Below, piece by piece: positions 7,107 to 14,737 of a stretch of DNA of 23,942 bases; the first letter of the stretch is position 1; each line of letters opens with the position of its first letter. The stretch comes from CAZJYI01 sp964550025 (lineage in GTDB: Bacteria > Verrucomicrobiota > Kiritimatiellia > UBA8416 > CAYOBW01): the NCBI GenBank assembly GCA_964550025.1, contig CAZJYI010000160.1, forward strand, positions 1 to 23,942, read 5' to 3'. The notes under the pieces were generated by a model that did not search any database, had not been told where the DNA came from, and saw nothing but the letters and a program-made list of their open reading frames with translations. A program made the translations under genes and the position numbers.

Positions 7107-8078
7107 TTACCGCCGCACGAGGTCGTAGATCAGGTCGTAGGCAAACGTCAGTTCCTCGATCGTGCAATGGTCCTGGATGAAGTGGGTTGTGCAGAAGAGC
7201 AACCCGCGCTCATCGAACGAACGGATGACGTGCTCGATCTCAGCCGTGAGCCGGTCGTAGTTGCCGAACCCGATCGTCGTCTGGACATCGAGCCCGCCCA
7301 TCACGATGAACGAGTCCCGGTACCTGTCGAAGTAGAGCCCGTAGTCCATGCCGGCCGACACCTGGTAGGGGTGCAGCACGTTGTAGCCGAGCTCGACAAT
7401 GCCGTCCAGCACCTGGGTGACGTTGCCGTCCGAGTGCAGGCTCAGGTAGCCACCCCGCTCGCGCACCGCGTCGCAGGTGAGCTTATGGTAGGGGTATATC
7501 ATTCTCTGCCACATCTCCGGGCTGAACATCAGTCCGGTCTGTGCCCCCCAGTCGTCCGAAACGTGAATCATGTCGATGCCCAGGTCCAGGCAGTTCATGG
7601 CGAACTGCCGGTTCCACTCCGCCTGCCGTCCGTAGACCTCGTGCAGTTCTTTCTCATACAGCGCCAGGTACATCAGGTGGTTCTCGATTCCGAACGGCCC
7701 GTTCAGACACTCGAAGATGCCGGGCGTCTGCACGTAGACAAAGCGGTCGCGCCGAGTCTTGTGGTGTTCCACCTCCGCACGCAGTGAATCGTAGGCGGCA
7801 TCCTCGTTCGGGTCGTTCATCCGGACCTCAAGCAGCTGGGCGGGGTTCACGACTCCGCCGTTCGCTTCGCGGATGGCCTCGAGGTCCTCCCGCCGGTACC
7901 TTCCCGGCCCACCGAACAGGTGCGCAAAATCAAACTCGTACTTGTCCTCAAACGCTTCCACCGATCCGAAGGCTTCGGCAATCGGTGCTTCCAGGTTGGC
8001 CCGAACCCATCCGTAGATCGGAATCCTGTCCGGCCGCTGCCCCTCAATCACCGCAACAACTCTTTCACGCGAGTTCAT
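7107..8078 (-). CDS. Uroporphyrinogen decarboxylase (URO-D) superfamily protein, copy 1
   Basis: A 323-residue single-domain TIM-barrel protein of the URO-D/MtaA-like superfamily. It opens with MNSRERVVAVIEGQRPDRIP, the typical 'R..v..al.g..pDRiP' start. Other family landmarks are HVSDDWGAQTGLMFSPEMWQ (the 'DD.g...g...sPe.f' block) and SLHSDGNVTQVLDGIVELG, where canonical methyltransferase-type members have HxCG. Here the Cys is replaced (HSDGN). This start at 8078 is preferred to an ATG 42 bases upstream because the homologous region begins here and AGAGAG lies about 7-12 bases before it. The gene is divergent from the YdjY-like gene. It is not a convincing hemE, because the neighbourhood has no tetrapyrrole genes and the N-terminal substrate motif of hemE (RQAGRYlpEY) is absent. 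Its substrate is unknown. Confidence 0.85.
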   Translation of the reverse strand: MNSRERVVAVIEGQRPDRIPIYGWVRANLEAPIAEAFGSVEAFEDKYEFDFAHLFGGPGRYRREDLEAIREANGGVVNPAQLLEVRMNDPNEDAAYDSLRAEVEHHKTRRDRFVYVQTPGIFECLNGPFGIENHLMYLALYEKELHEVYGRQAEWNRQFAMNCLDLGIDMIHVSDDWGAQTGLMFSPEMWQRMIYPYHKLTCDAVRERGGYLSLHSDGNVTQVLDGIVELGYNVLHPYQVSAGMDYGLYFDRYRDSFIVMGGLDVQTTIGFGNYDRLTAEIEHVIRSFDERGLLFCTTHFIQDHCTIEELTFAYDLIYDLVRR

Positions 8079-8182
8079 GATCCACTCTCTGCTGTGGTTC
8101 GACCGCAACTGCGCGCCCACCGCAGTCTTTGTCGCAAATAATCACTATTCTCCGGGAAGCTGGGAGTGTAGAGTCTGGCGGC
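8079..8182. promoter_or_regulatory. Divergent intergenic region, presumed promoters
   Basis: 104 bases separate the divergently transcribed URO-D gene and the YdjY-like gene. A relatively AT-rich patch (8134-8152, AAATAATCACTATTCT) is the only such stretch. I could not assign convincing -35/-10 pairs, so promoter function is inferred from gene orientation only. Confidence 0.3.
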
Positions 8183-9598
8183 ATGTTTGCACAATTCCCG
8201 AAAACCACATTCTGCGCGGTCCTCCTGCTGGCCGGTGTGACTTTTGCACAGGACGACTTCGACGACTACGGCCCGAAACCGACTCAGGCATCAAGGGCCG
8301 GGGAGCAATACAAAGCCGATCTCGATACACACGAGGGCAACGCGGACGTCCTCGTGCTGCCGGGGCTGGTGGCTGACCGCAAGGCACGGACGGTGGAAGT
8401 GCTGGCGGAGGCCACGGGTCTGGATAGCGATGAAGTTGCCGAGTTTCTGCTGATCGACCAGGGCAGCAGCCACGGCTATGAAGCCATGCTGTGGTCGTTT
8501 GCCATGCCCAGCGACGTGCACCGTGCGCTCGAGTTCATCGGTCTGAAACCCGGTACGCCGGTTGATCCACGGGCGCTGCGCTTCTGGGCCGACGGGGACC
8601 GTGTGATCCTCAACGTGCGCGTGAACGGCGGCGAGGCATTCCCGATCGAGCGCCTGATCCTCGACAAGGAGACGGGCAAGACGCTGCCCGAAGAGGGGTT
8701 CGTTTTCGCCGGATCGATCATGGTGCCGCCGCGGGGCGGCAAGGGACCCGCCCGGTACGCGGCCGACGTGTATGACCCCCGGTCGGTGGCTTCCATCTAC
8801 AATGAACCGGCAGCCGTGCTGGACGTGCCCCGGCAGGCCAACAAGGGGGAGGTCTACGGCAACCAGGTGGTCAACCCGGAATGTGTGCTGGATGGCGGTG
8901 AACTGCTGACCATTGTCATGACGCCGGGCGACACGGACGGCCGCCCGCGTGCCCGCGAGCTCCGTCTTGCGCTTGACCAGGCCGCGGGGGCAACCGGGGT
9001 GGTTTGCCGGTTGAGCGAGGCGGAAGGCGCGGCCTTGGCCGAATCCCCCGAGCTCACACCGGTGCTGGAGAAGCTGGTGGCCCTGAAGGAGGAGGGGGCG
9101 CCGCCGTACGTCGAGCTGTTGTTTGACGATGCCGTGACGGTTGCCGACGTTGGCAAGACCTGCACGCTGATGGCGATGATGGAAGCCATGGGCATGGCCA
9201 GAATCAAGCCCCCGAAGGCCGGCCAACCCTACTACCGGGCTTTCGTGCCGGATAAGCGCTGGCTGAAGCCTGAGGGGCGCCCTTCGCAGCCGTGGGAACT
9301 GCACCTGGCTCCGGAGGACGCCAAGGTCGTCGGGGCGCTGGTGTGGCACGAGCCGGAATGGTCGGACGACAGCCTGGCACCCACGTTCAAAAGGCGGTCC
9401 TATGCGATGCCGTCCCCCGAGGCCGTGCTCGCAAAGCTCGACAAGGGAGCGCAGGAATTCCCCGAGGGCGGCGCGGCTCCGACCCCGGGTGTTCTGCTTG
9501 TGTATGCACCGAAGACGATGCGCTACGGCCAGGTCATGGCCTACGTGCGACCGGTGATCGGGACGCACGGGACGGTGTACGTGTTCGTGGCAGAGTGA
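8183..9598 (+). CDS. Secreted YdjY-like domain protein
   Basis: A 471-residue exported protein of unknown function. Residues 1-22 form a signal peptide (basic start, then FCAVLLLAGVTFAQ). Residues of about 50-145 resemble the YdjY domain found in Planctomycetes and other PVC bacteria: VEVLAEATGL, then EFLLIDQGSSHGYEAMLWSF and VHRALEFIGLKPGTPV, matching that family's 'kehEs.l...a.p..vHaALl.lGa.pG.pv' pattern. The remainder (about 150-471) includes charged segments and a late FPEGGAAPTPGVLLVYAP stretch, and I recognise no domain in it. The start at 8183 is chosen because it begins the signal peptide, and the upstream ribosome binding site is weak. It is followed 57 bases later by the GH31 gene on the same strand, with an 8-bp repeat array in the gap. 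The domain assignment is moderate, and the function is unknown. Confidence 0.7.
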   Translation: MFAQFPKTTFCAVLLLAGVTFAQDDFDDYGPKPTQASRAGEQYKADLDTHEGNADVLVLPGLVADRKARTVEVLAEATGLDSDEVAEFLLIDQGSSHGYEAMLWSFAMPSDVHRALEFIGLKPGTPVDPRALRFWADGDRVILNVRVNGGEAFPIERLILDKETGKTLPEEGFVFAGSIMVPPRGGKGPARYAADVYDPRSVASIYNEPAAVLDVPRQANKGEVYGNQVVNPECVLDGGELLTIVMTPGDTDGRPRARELRLALDQAAGATGVVCRLSEAEGAALAESPELTPVLEKLVALKEEGAPPYVELLFDDAVTVADVGKTCTLMAMMEAMGMARIKPPKAGQPYYRAFVPDKRWLKPEGRPSQPWELHLAPEDAKVVGALVWHEPEWSDDSLAPTFKRRSYAMPSPEAVLAKLDKGAQEFPEGGAAPTPGVLLVYAPKTMRYGQVMAYVRPVIGTHGTVYVFVAE

Positions 9599-9613
9599 AA
9601 CGCACGACTCGGC

Positions 9614-9645
9614 GTCATCGGGTCATCGAGTCATGAAGTCATCAC
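9614..9645. repeat. 8-bp tandem repeat array (GTCAYCRA family), copy 3
   Basis: Units GTCATCGG, GTCATCGA, GTCATGAA and GTCATCAC run with an exact 8-bp period. The array stops exactly at the AGGAG ribosome binding site (9646-9650) of the GH31 gene. It is the same family as the arrays at 14-40 and 2336-2416. Confidence 0.8.
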
Positions 9646-9655
9646 AGGAGAAATG

Positions 9656-11647
9656 ATGCAGCAATTCACGACAACCACAGACGACGGTTTCATATGGCAA
9701 CGCGCACACGAACGCGTCTGGGTCGTGCCCTGGGGGCGCAACGGAGTGCGGGTGCGGGTGACGAAGGAAGCGGCGTTTCGGGAGCTGCCGAACGGGCTGC
9801 TGGACAATCCGGTAACACCGGAGGGTGCGACGGTCGATATCGCGGATGACGGGGTCACGCTTGTACACGGCGAGGTCACGGTCACGCTCACCAGGCGCCT
9901 GGGGCAGCTCACCTTCATTCGTACCTCCGACGGTCAGGAGTTGCTGAAGGAACGCCACAAGACGACCGCGGAGTACCTGGGGCGCACCTTCATTCCGAAC
10001 GGAAGCACCTGGAAGATCGAACATCGTTTCTTTGCGGATGATGCGGAGAAACTGTACGGGCTGGGGCAGCGGCAGCACGGTTACCTGGACCAGAAGGGCT
10101 GCGTGCTCGACCTGATGCACCGCAATACGGAGGTCTCGATCCCGTTCATGGTCTCCAGCAAGGGTTATGGCTTCCTCTGGAACCATCCCGGGGTGGGGCG
10201 GGTCGACCTGGGACGCAACGAAACGCGATGGGTGTCGGAAGCGGCGCACCAGATCGATTGCTACATCGTGATCGACGACTCACCGGCGACGATTCTGAAG
10301 CGCTACGCCGAGGCTACCGGGTTCCCCAGCGAGTTTCCCGGGTGGGGAGCGGGCTTCTGGCAGTGCAAGCTGCGTTACAAGACACAGACAGAGCTGCTCG
10401 ATGTGGCGCGGGAGTACCACCGCCGCGAATTGCCGGTTTCGGTGATGGTGATCGATTTCCACCACTGGTCGAAGGCCGGCGACTGGACGTTCGATCCCGA
10501 ATGCTGGCCCGACCCGACGGCGATGGTCAAAGAACTCAAATCGATGGGCATGGAATGCATGGTGTCTGTCTGGCCGACAGTCAATTGGAAATGCGCCAAC
10601 TTTGCACACATGCGGGACCACGGGCTGCTGCTCCGCAACGAGCGGGGGATGCCGCTGCAGAACGGGGCGAGCGTGGAGTCGTTCTACGACGCGACGAACC
10701 CGGAAGCGCGGGCCTTCATCTGGGAGCAGATTCGCAAGGGATACGTCGAGCACGGTATTCGGCTCTTCTGGCTCGATACCATCGAGCCGGAGCTGATTCC
10801 GCTCGAATACGACAACACGCGTTTCCACCTGGGTAACGGTCAGGAGGTGGCCGGTCTCTATCCGCTCTGCTACCAGCGGGGGCTCTTCGAGGGGCTCACG
10901 GCCGAGGGTGAACCGGCACCGATGACGTTGGGGCGCTCGGCGTGGGTGGGGAGCCAGAGCTTCGGGGCCGCCGTCTGGTCGGCGGACATCCCGTCGACGT
11001 TCGATTCCCTGCGGCGGCAGGTGGCGGGCGGGCTGAACATCGCCGTAAGCGGCATACCCTATTGGACCACGGATATCGGCGGATTCCACGGCGGCGATAT
11101 CGACGACCCCGGCTTTCGCGAATTGCTCGTGCGCTGGTTCCAATACGGGGTGTTCTGCCCGATTATGCGTATCCATGGTGTGCGCCGGCAGGCCGCGGCC
11201 AAGGCGAAACCGGGCGATCCCATCGGGAAGGCCGACCCCAATCATCCCACCGTGGCGAATGAAGTGTGGGCGTATGGTGAGGAGACCTGCGCGATCCTCA
11301 GCGACCAGATCCGCCTGCGCGACCGGTTGAAGCCGTACATCATGGCGCAGATGAAGGTGGCCGAGACGACGGGCTTGCCGCCAATGCGGCCGCTGTTTGT
11401 CGACTTCCCGGATGATGCGGAGGCGTGGGAGATCGAGGACCAGTTCATGTTCGGCCCGGATATCCTGGTCGCGCCGGTTCTCGCTGAGGGCGTGCGCTCG
11501 CGCAGCGTGTACCTCCCGTCAGGGACGGCGTGGTGTGATGCGTGGAGCGGGGCCGAGCATGCCGGCGGTGCGACGCTCGACGCCGACGCGCCGCTGGAAC
11601 GGATTCCGGTGTATGTGCGGAGAGGGAGTGGGGTGGTCCTGGGGTAG
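9656..11647 (+). CDS. GH31 family alpha-glycosidase (alpha-glucosidase/alpha-xylosidase-like)
   Basis: Retaining alpha-glycosidase of family GH31, 663 residues, with no signal peptide and therefore probably intracellular. An N-terminal beta-sandwich (about 1-225, with LYGLGQRQHGYLDQKG) precedes the TIM barrel. FWLDTIEPE (372-380) carries the nucleophile D374, and VWSADIPSTFDSL (440-452) carries the acid/base D444. VMVIDFHHW (264-272) and ISGIPYWTTDIGGFHGG-type sequence are further GH31 signatures, and a C-terminal beta-domain ends with IPVYVRRGSGVV. The tandem ATGATG offers two starts. The second (9656) is preferred because AGGAG (9646-9650) is then 5 bases away instead of 2. The acidic residues after the nucleophile (IEPE) resemble alpha-xylosidases and related enzymes rather than classic maltases, but specificity is not settled. 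It is co-directional with the YdjY-like gene, and a tandem repeat array begins 10 bases after the stop. Confidence 0.93.
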   Translation: MQQFTTTTDDGFIWQRAHERVWVVPWGRNGVRVRVTKEAAFRELPNGLLDNPVTPEGATVDIADDGVTLVHGEVTVTLTRRLGQLTFIRTSDGQELLKERHKTTAEYLGRTFIPNGSTWKIEHRFFADDAEKLYGLGQRQHGYLDQKGCVLDLMHRNTEVSIPFMVSSKGYGFLWNHPGVGRVDLGRNETRWVSEAAHQIDCYIVIDDSPATILKRYAEATGFPSEFPGWGAGFWQCKLRYKTQTELLDVAREYHRRELPVSVMVIDFHHWSKAGDWTFDPECWPDPTAMVKELKSMGMECMVSVWPTVNWKCANFAHMRDHGLLLRNERGMPLQNGASVESFYDATNPEARAFIWEQIRKGYVEHGIRLFWLDTIEPELIPLEYDNTRFHLGNGQEVAGLYPLCYQRGLFEGLTAEGEPAPMTLGRSAWVGSQSFGAAVWSADIPSTFDSLRRQVAGGLNIAVSGIPYWTTDIGGFHGGDIDDPGFRELLVRWFQYGVFCPIMRIHGVRRQAAAKAKPGDPIGKADPNHPTVANEVWAYGEETCAILSDQIRLRDRLKPYIMAQMKVAETTGLPPMRPLFVDFPDDAEAWEIEDQFMFGPDILVAPVLAEGVRSRSVYLPSGTAWCDAWSGAEHAGGATLDADAPLERIPVYVRRGSGVVLG

Positions 11648-11657
11648 GTGCCCCGGC

Positions 11658-11821
11658 AAGGCATCGAACAAGCAGTGACCGCCTCCACCGGCTTCGGCAA
11701 GGCATCGAACAAGCAGTGACCGCCCCCGCCGGCCTTGGGAAGGTATCGAACAAGCAGTGACCGCCTCCACCGGCCTTGGGAAGGTATCGAACAAGCAGTG
11801 ATCGCCTCCACCGGCCTTGTG
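11658..11821. repeat. 41-bp tandem repeat, four units
   Basis: Units start at 11658, 11699, 11740 and 11781, each exactly 41 bp, with start motif AAGGYATCGAACAAGCAGTG followed by a CGCCTCCACCGGC-type segment. They differ at only a few positions. The array begins 10 bases after the GH31 stop codon. Confidence 0.95.
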
Positions 11822-11830
11822 CCGGTGGAG
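11806..11830. repeat. Perfect 10-bp stem hairpin
   Basis: CTCCACCGGC (11806-11815) and GCCGGTGGAG (11821-11830) are exact reverse complements around a 5-base loop CTTGT. It closes the 41-bp array, downstream of GH31. It could act as a terminator or transcript-end stabiliser, but no T-run follows. Confidence 0.8.
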
Positions 11831-11969
11831 CGAAGATTCCGGTAGTAGGGAGGAACACGAGACGACAGCTCCGATCCCGTGTTGAGCAAGCCGAGAGCGA
11901 CGCACTCCACTTGCTCCGGCTGGGATCAAACCGGTGTCGGGACTCCTGTTGATGGTCAATCCCGTTCAC

Positions 11970-12235
11970 CACCGGCACAAGGCCGGTGGGGTCTGTGGGT
12001 GTTGAACTTAGCGGTCGGTAGGGACCGCCTTTTCGCCACCGGCGCAGGCCGGTGGGGTCCGTGGGCATTGAACGTAGCCGTCAGTAGGGACCGCCTTTTC
12101 ACCACCGGCACAAGGCCGGTGGGGTCCGTGGGCATTGAACGTAGCCGTCAGTAGGGACCGCCTTTTCGCCACCGGCGCAGGTCGGTGGGGTCTGTGGGCA
12201 TTGAACGTAGCCGTCAAAAGGAACCGCATCATGGG
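11970..12235. repeat. 66/67-bp tandem repeat, four units (two 133-bp dimers)
   Basis: Units start at 11970, 12037, 12103 and 12170. Each opens with a CACCGGC...GCCGGTG hairpin and ends near GTAGGGACCGCCTTTTC. Units 1 and 3 carry the loop ACAAG and units 2 and 4 GCAG-type loops, so the array is two copies of a 133-bp dimer. The fourth unit runs into the start of the next gene. Confidence 0.92.
12215..12221 (+). promoter_or_regulatory. Repeat-derived ribosome binding site of URO-D copy 2
   Basis: AAAAGGA sits 9 bases before the ATG at 12231. In the other units the same position reads CAGTAGGGACC, so the binding site lies in the diverged tail of the last repeat unit. Confidence 0.55.
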
Positions 12236-13448
12236 TGCATACGAACATCTGTCCGATGACAACCGACGCAAGGTGGATCGCCTGCTGGCGGATACGGAGG
12301 CCAACGGCGGATTGGCGCCGATCGACCTGGACCAGTTCTGGTCGGACCAGGAGGCGGCAGGAGCGGACCCGTTCGGCGCGGACATTGCCCAGGTTGCCTT
12401 CGGGGCCTACTGCACGTGGGAATGCGTCTTTGACGAGCTGGGCCTGGAACAGGACTGGTGGCGTTTCCAGTACGGGGATCGCGCGTGGGCAATGGCGATC
12501 TCCCGCCGCTACAACGATCTGGCCGAGGAAATCGTCGGCCGTCGGCTCCTGCCGGAGACACTGCCGGATCCCACTTTGAAGTGGCCGGAGATCAAGGGGC
12601 TGCACGACATCTTTGAGGCGAAGAACGAATGGGAAGGCGGCAAGAGCGGCAGTTGGTGGCTGAAGCAGGCGGCCAACACACCGGACGAGCTGGATGCCCT
12701 GTTGGATCGCGTCGAGACCCGTCTCGATAACCTGCGCGAGTTCATGTTGCCGGACAACTGGGACGAGGAAAAGGCACGCCTGACGGTCCTTGGAAAGAAC
12801 GTTCCCCGCTATCGCGGGCAACGTGGCCCTTGCACGTTTGCATGCTCGATATACGGCCCCGAGAATCTGCTCCTGCTCTTCTATGACGATCCGGCACTGT
12901 TCGCGCGCTACAGCGACGTGGTGAAGCGCGCGATCCTGGCGCGGGCGCGTGTGTTGGACGAGGAGGCCGGCCTGACGCCGGAGACGGCGCGGCGCGGATG
13001 GTCCTGGGCGGACGACAACTGCTGTCTATTCAGTCCGGAGATGTACGAGGCCTTTGCGATGCCGATTCACCGGGCCGTATTCCGGACCTACGCTCCCGCG
13101 CCGGAGCACAGGCGCTACCAGCATAGCGATTCCGACATGGCGCACCTGCTGCCGCTGCTGCGTGAGCTCGACCTGACCGGGACGAACTTCGGTCCGACCT
13201 TGACGGTGAGCGAGATACGGGAGCACTGTCCCCATGCCGTCATTGACGGTCAATTGGCGCCATTCACCTATAGCCGCAACGAGGAGGCCGACATGGTCGC
13301 CGAGTTCCTGCGCGATTTCGACCAGGGGCGCGAGAAACGCGGACTCAATTTCACGACCGCCGGCTCCATCAACAACGGCAGTCGCCTGAGCGGCATGCGC
13401 CTGCTCATGGCGGCCATCCAGCGCCATGGGCGGTATGGCGGGCGGTGA
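12231..13448 (+). CDS. URO-D superfamily protein, copy 2
   Basis: A 405-residue divergent member of the uroporphyrinogen decarboxylase/cobalamin-methyltransferase-like superfamily. Landmarks are a GWSWADDNCCLFSPEMYEAF segment (the 'DD.....sPe.f' block), RRYQHSDSDMAHLLPLLREL (the metal-site region, with HSDSD where HxCG is usual) and a C-terminal LNFTTAGSINNGSRLSGMRL segment. The N-terminal 60 residues (DDNRRKVDRLLADTEANGG) are helical, and the ATG at 12231 is preferred over in-frame codons upstream because those lie entirely within the tandem repeat array. It is longer than copy 1 (323 residues) and copy 3 (368 residues), and similarity among the three is limited to the core motifs, so they are not recent duplicates. 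It converges on copy 3 across a strong hairpin. The substrate is unknown. Confidence 0.8.
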   Translation: MGAYEHLSDDNRRKVDRLLADTEANGGLAPIDLDQFWSDQEAAGADPFGADIAQVAFGAYCTWECVFDELGLEQDWWRFQYGDRAWAMAISRRYNDLAEEIVGRRLLPETLPDPTLKWPEIKGLHDIFEAKNEWEGGKSGSWWLKQAANTPDELDALLDRVETRLDNLREFMLPDNWDEEKARLTVLGKNVPRYRGQRGPCTFACSIYGPENLLLLFYDDPALFARYSDVVKRAILARARVLDEEAGLTPETARRGWSWADDNCCLFSPEMYEAFAMPIHRAVFRTYAPAPEHRRYQHSDSDMAHLLPLLRELDLTGTNFGPTLTVSEIREHCPHAVIDGQLAPFTYSRNEEADMVAEFLRDFDQGREKRGLNFTTAGSINNGSRLSGMRLLMAAIQRHGRYGGR

Positions 13449-13456
13449 TACGGCTG

Positions 13457-13525
13457 TCTTCTCACGCTGGAGGGACGGGTTACACCCCGTCCCTCCCCGT
13501 GGCGAGGCGAAAGGAAAAGACCACA
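13457..13525. repeat. About 65-bp dispersed repeat with hairpin, copy A; candidate bidirectional terminator
   Basis: GAGGGACGGG (13470-13479) pairs perfectly with CCCGTCCCTC (13486-13495) around a 6-base loop. It lies between two convergent URO-D genes. A second copy of the whole element, including the flanking CTTCT and CCCGTG...AAAAGA segments, is at 15290-15355. Confidence 0.8.
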
Positions 13526-13570
13526 AGGACCGGGGCGCAGACAGTCCGGGTCCTGATCGCAACCGTGGCG

Positions 13571-14677
13571 TCAGTACGCCATGTGCTCCCGGTAGACGTC
13601 AATGGCGTAGCGGAAGTCGTCGTAGTCGACGTTGGTTGAGAGGGAATGGTCGGAGCCGAAGACGTAGCGCGCGCCTCGGGTTTTCATGCCTTCGACCAGG
13701 TTGGTGACCTCCCTGCGAATCCACTCGCGGTCGCCGGACTCGAGCACCCGGGCGTCCAGGCCGCCGATGAACGCCAGTTTGTCCGCGTAGCTATCGGCGA
13801 TGCGGAGCGGATCGTTTCCCGCCTTGACTTCCATTGGGTTCAACGCATCGAACCCCGCGTCCACGATCAGGTCAAGGATTGGTTCCGTGAACCCGCACGA
13901 ATGAAGAACGACGGGCAGATCGTAACCGTGGAAGAACTCCACCATCTCGGCGTAGAAGGGGAAGATCAGTGTCCTATAAATATCGGGCGAGCAGAACGTG
14001 GCGTTCTTGTAGCCCAGGTCCTCGTACATCCAGACGCCGTCCGGCCTGCCCGCCCCGTCCAGCAGCAGACGATAACATTCCTTCATGACGTCCGTGTAGG
14101 TGCGGCAGTAGTCCCTGATCCAGCCCGGGTCGAGCAGGAGGTTCTCGTAAAGGTTGATGTCGCCCAGGCTCTTGCGCATGCCTTCCCAAACGAACAGGTT
14201 GCCGAACTGCGCCCAGCGGTCCCGGGCTGCGATGTCGGCCAGCCGGGTCCGCGTCTTTCCGATGGTGTCCGCACCGAGTCGCTCGGCAGCCGAGCCGACC
14301 ACGTGGGGCTTGTACTCCTGCTCCCATACTTCGCGGCTGCTCATCAGGAAGTCGATGTGCTCCGGCGTGCCGGCCCTCTCCTTCCACTGCTTGAGTGCCG
14401 CGCCGCTGCCGTCACGGACGATCTTCCACTCATCGGTTTCCTGCAGCACCTCCGGCTCGATCAGCTTTGCCTGCCACGGAAACCAGCCGCCGGCGCCTTC
14501 CATGTCGAAACCAAAGTGTTCGACGGCAGACGCCGGGTCGCCATCGTCGTTCGTCGGATAGCCCTGCCCGACCCACTTGCGGAGCGTCTGGCCCCAGGGG
14601 TTGTCATGGAGCCCGACACGTTCAGCCGGCGTTCCGCCGCGGACAAGACAATCGATGACGTCTCTTGAGGTTTGCAT
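13571..14677 (-). CDS. URO-D superfamily protein, copy 3
   Basis: A 368-residue TIM-barrel protein of the URO-D/methyltransferase-like superfamily. Recognisable blocks are WMYEDLGYKNATFCSPDIYR (the 'eD.a...g...sPe.y' block), LPVVLHSCGFTEPILDLIVD (HSCG, the likely zinc/thiol site of MtaA-type members) and FDALNPMEVKAGND, followed by LAFIGGLDARVL and ARYVFGSDHSLSTNVDYD. Of the three URO-D-like genes here, only this one keeps the Cys of the HxCG motif. The start at 14677 has no convincing Shine-Dalgarno, and the sequence just upstream is pyrimidine-rich. It follows the PLD-like gene on the same strand with a 60-base gap, so the two may be co-transcribed. Methyl transfer to or from an unknown substrate is inferred. 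No corrinoid protein is nearby. Confidence 0.85.
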   Translation of the reverse strand: MQTSRDVIDCLVRGGTPAERVGLHDNPWGQTLRKWVGQGYPTNDDGDPASAVEHFGFDMEGAGGWFPWQAKLIEPEVLQETDEWKIVRDGSGAALKQWKERAGTPEHIDFLMSSREVWEQEYKPHVVGSAAERLGADTIGKTRTRLADIAARDRWAQFGNLFVWEGMRKSLGDINLYENLLLDPGWIRDYCRTYTDVMKECYRLLLDGAGRPDGVWMYEDLGYKNATFCSPDIYRTLIFPFYAEMVEFFHGYDLPVVLHSCGFTEPILDLIVDAGFDALNPMEVKAGNDPLRIADSYADKLAFIGGLDARVLESGDREWIRREVTNLVEGMKTRGARYVFGSDHSLSTNVDYDDFRYAIDVYREHMAY

Positions 14678-14737
14678 GGTCGGGGAGGATAGCTTGCCGC
14701 GGGGCTCCTGGCGAGGATTTGGTTTGACCCGGGAGGC

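Larger units (their letters stand above)
11648..12230. other. 583-bp repeat-rich intergenic region
   Basis: No credible gene. It holds a 41-bp x4 array (11658-11821), a hairpin (11806-11830), about 140 bases of unassigned sequence (11831-11969) and a 66/67-bp x4 array (11970-12235) that runs into the next gene. The Arg/Pro-rich open frames in it are by-products of the repeats. Confidence 0.8.

Noticed and set aside
7107..8078. Annotation as hemE (haem biosynthesis)
   Set aside because: The protein lacks the N-terminal hemE signature and tetrapyrrole neighbours, and has HSDGN at the site used by methyltransferase-like relatives.
11445..12068. Long minus-strand open frames across the repeat region, Arg/Pro-rich with repeated LLVR and CLFD segments
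   Set aside because: The repetition simply mirrors the 41-bp and 66/67-bp DNA repeats. There is no ribosome binding site, no recognisable domain, and overlap with the GH31 3' end.
12135..12230. N-terminal extension of URO-D copy 2
   Set aside because: The extension is encoded wholly by the tandem repeats, and the ATG at 12231 has its own AAAAGGA.
11658..12235. Possible CRISPR array
   Set aside because: The complete 41-bp and 66/67-bp units repeat, with no unique spacers of constant length, and no cas gene is in the window.
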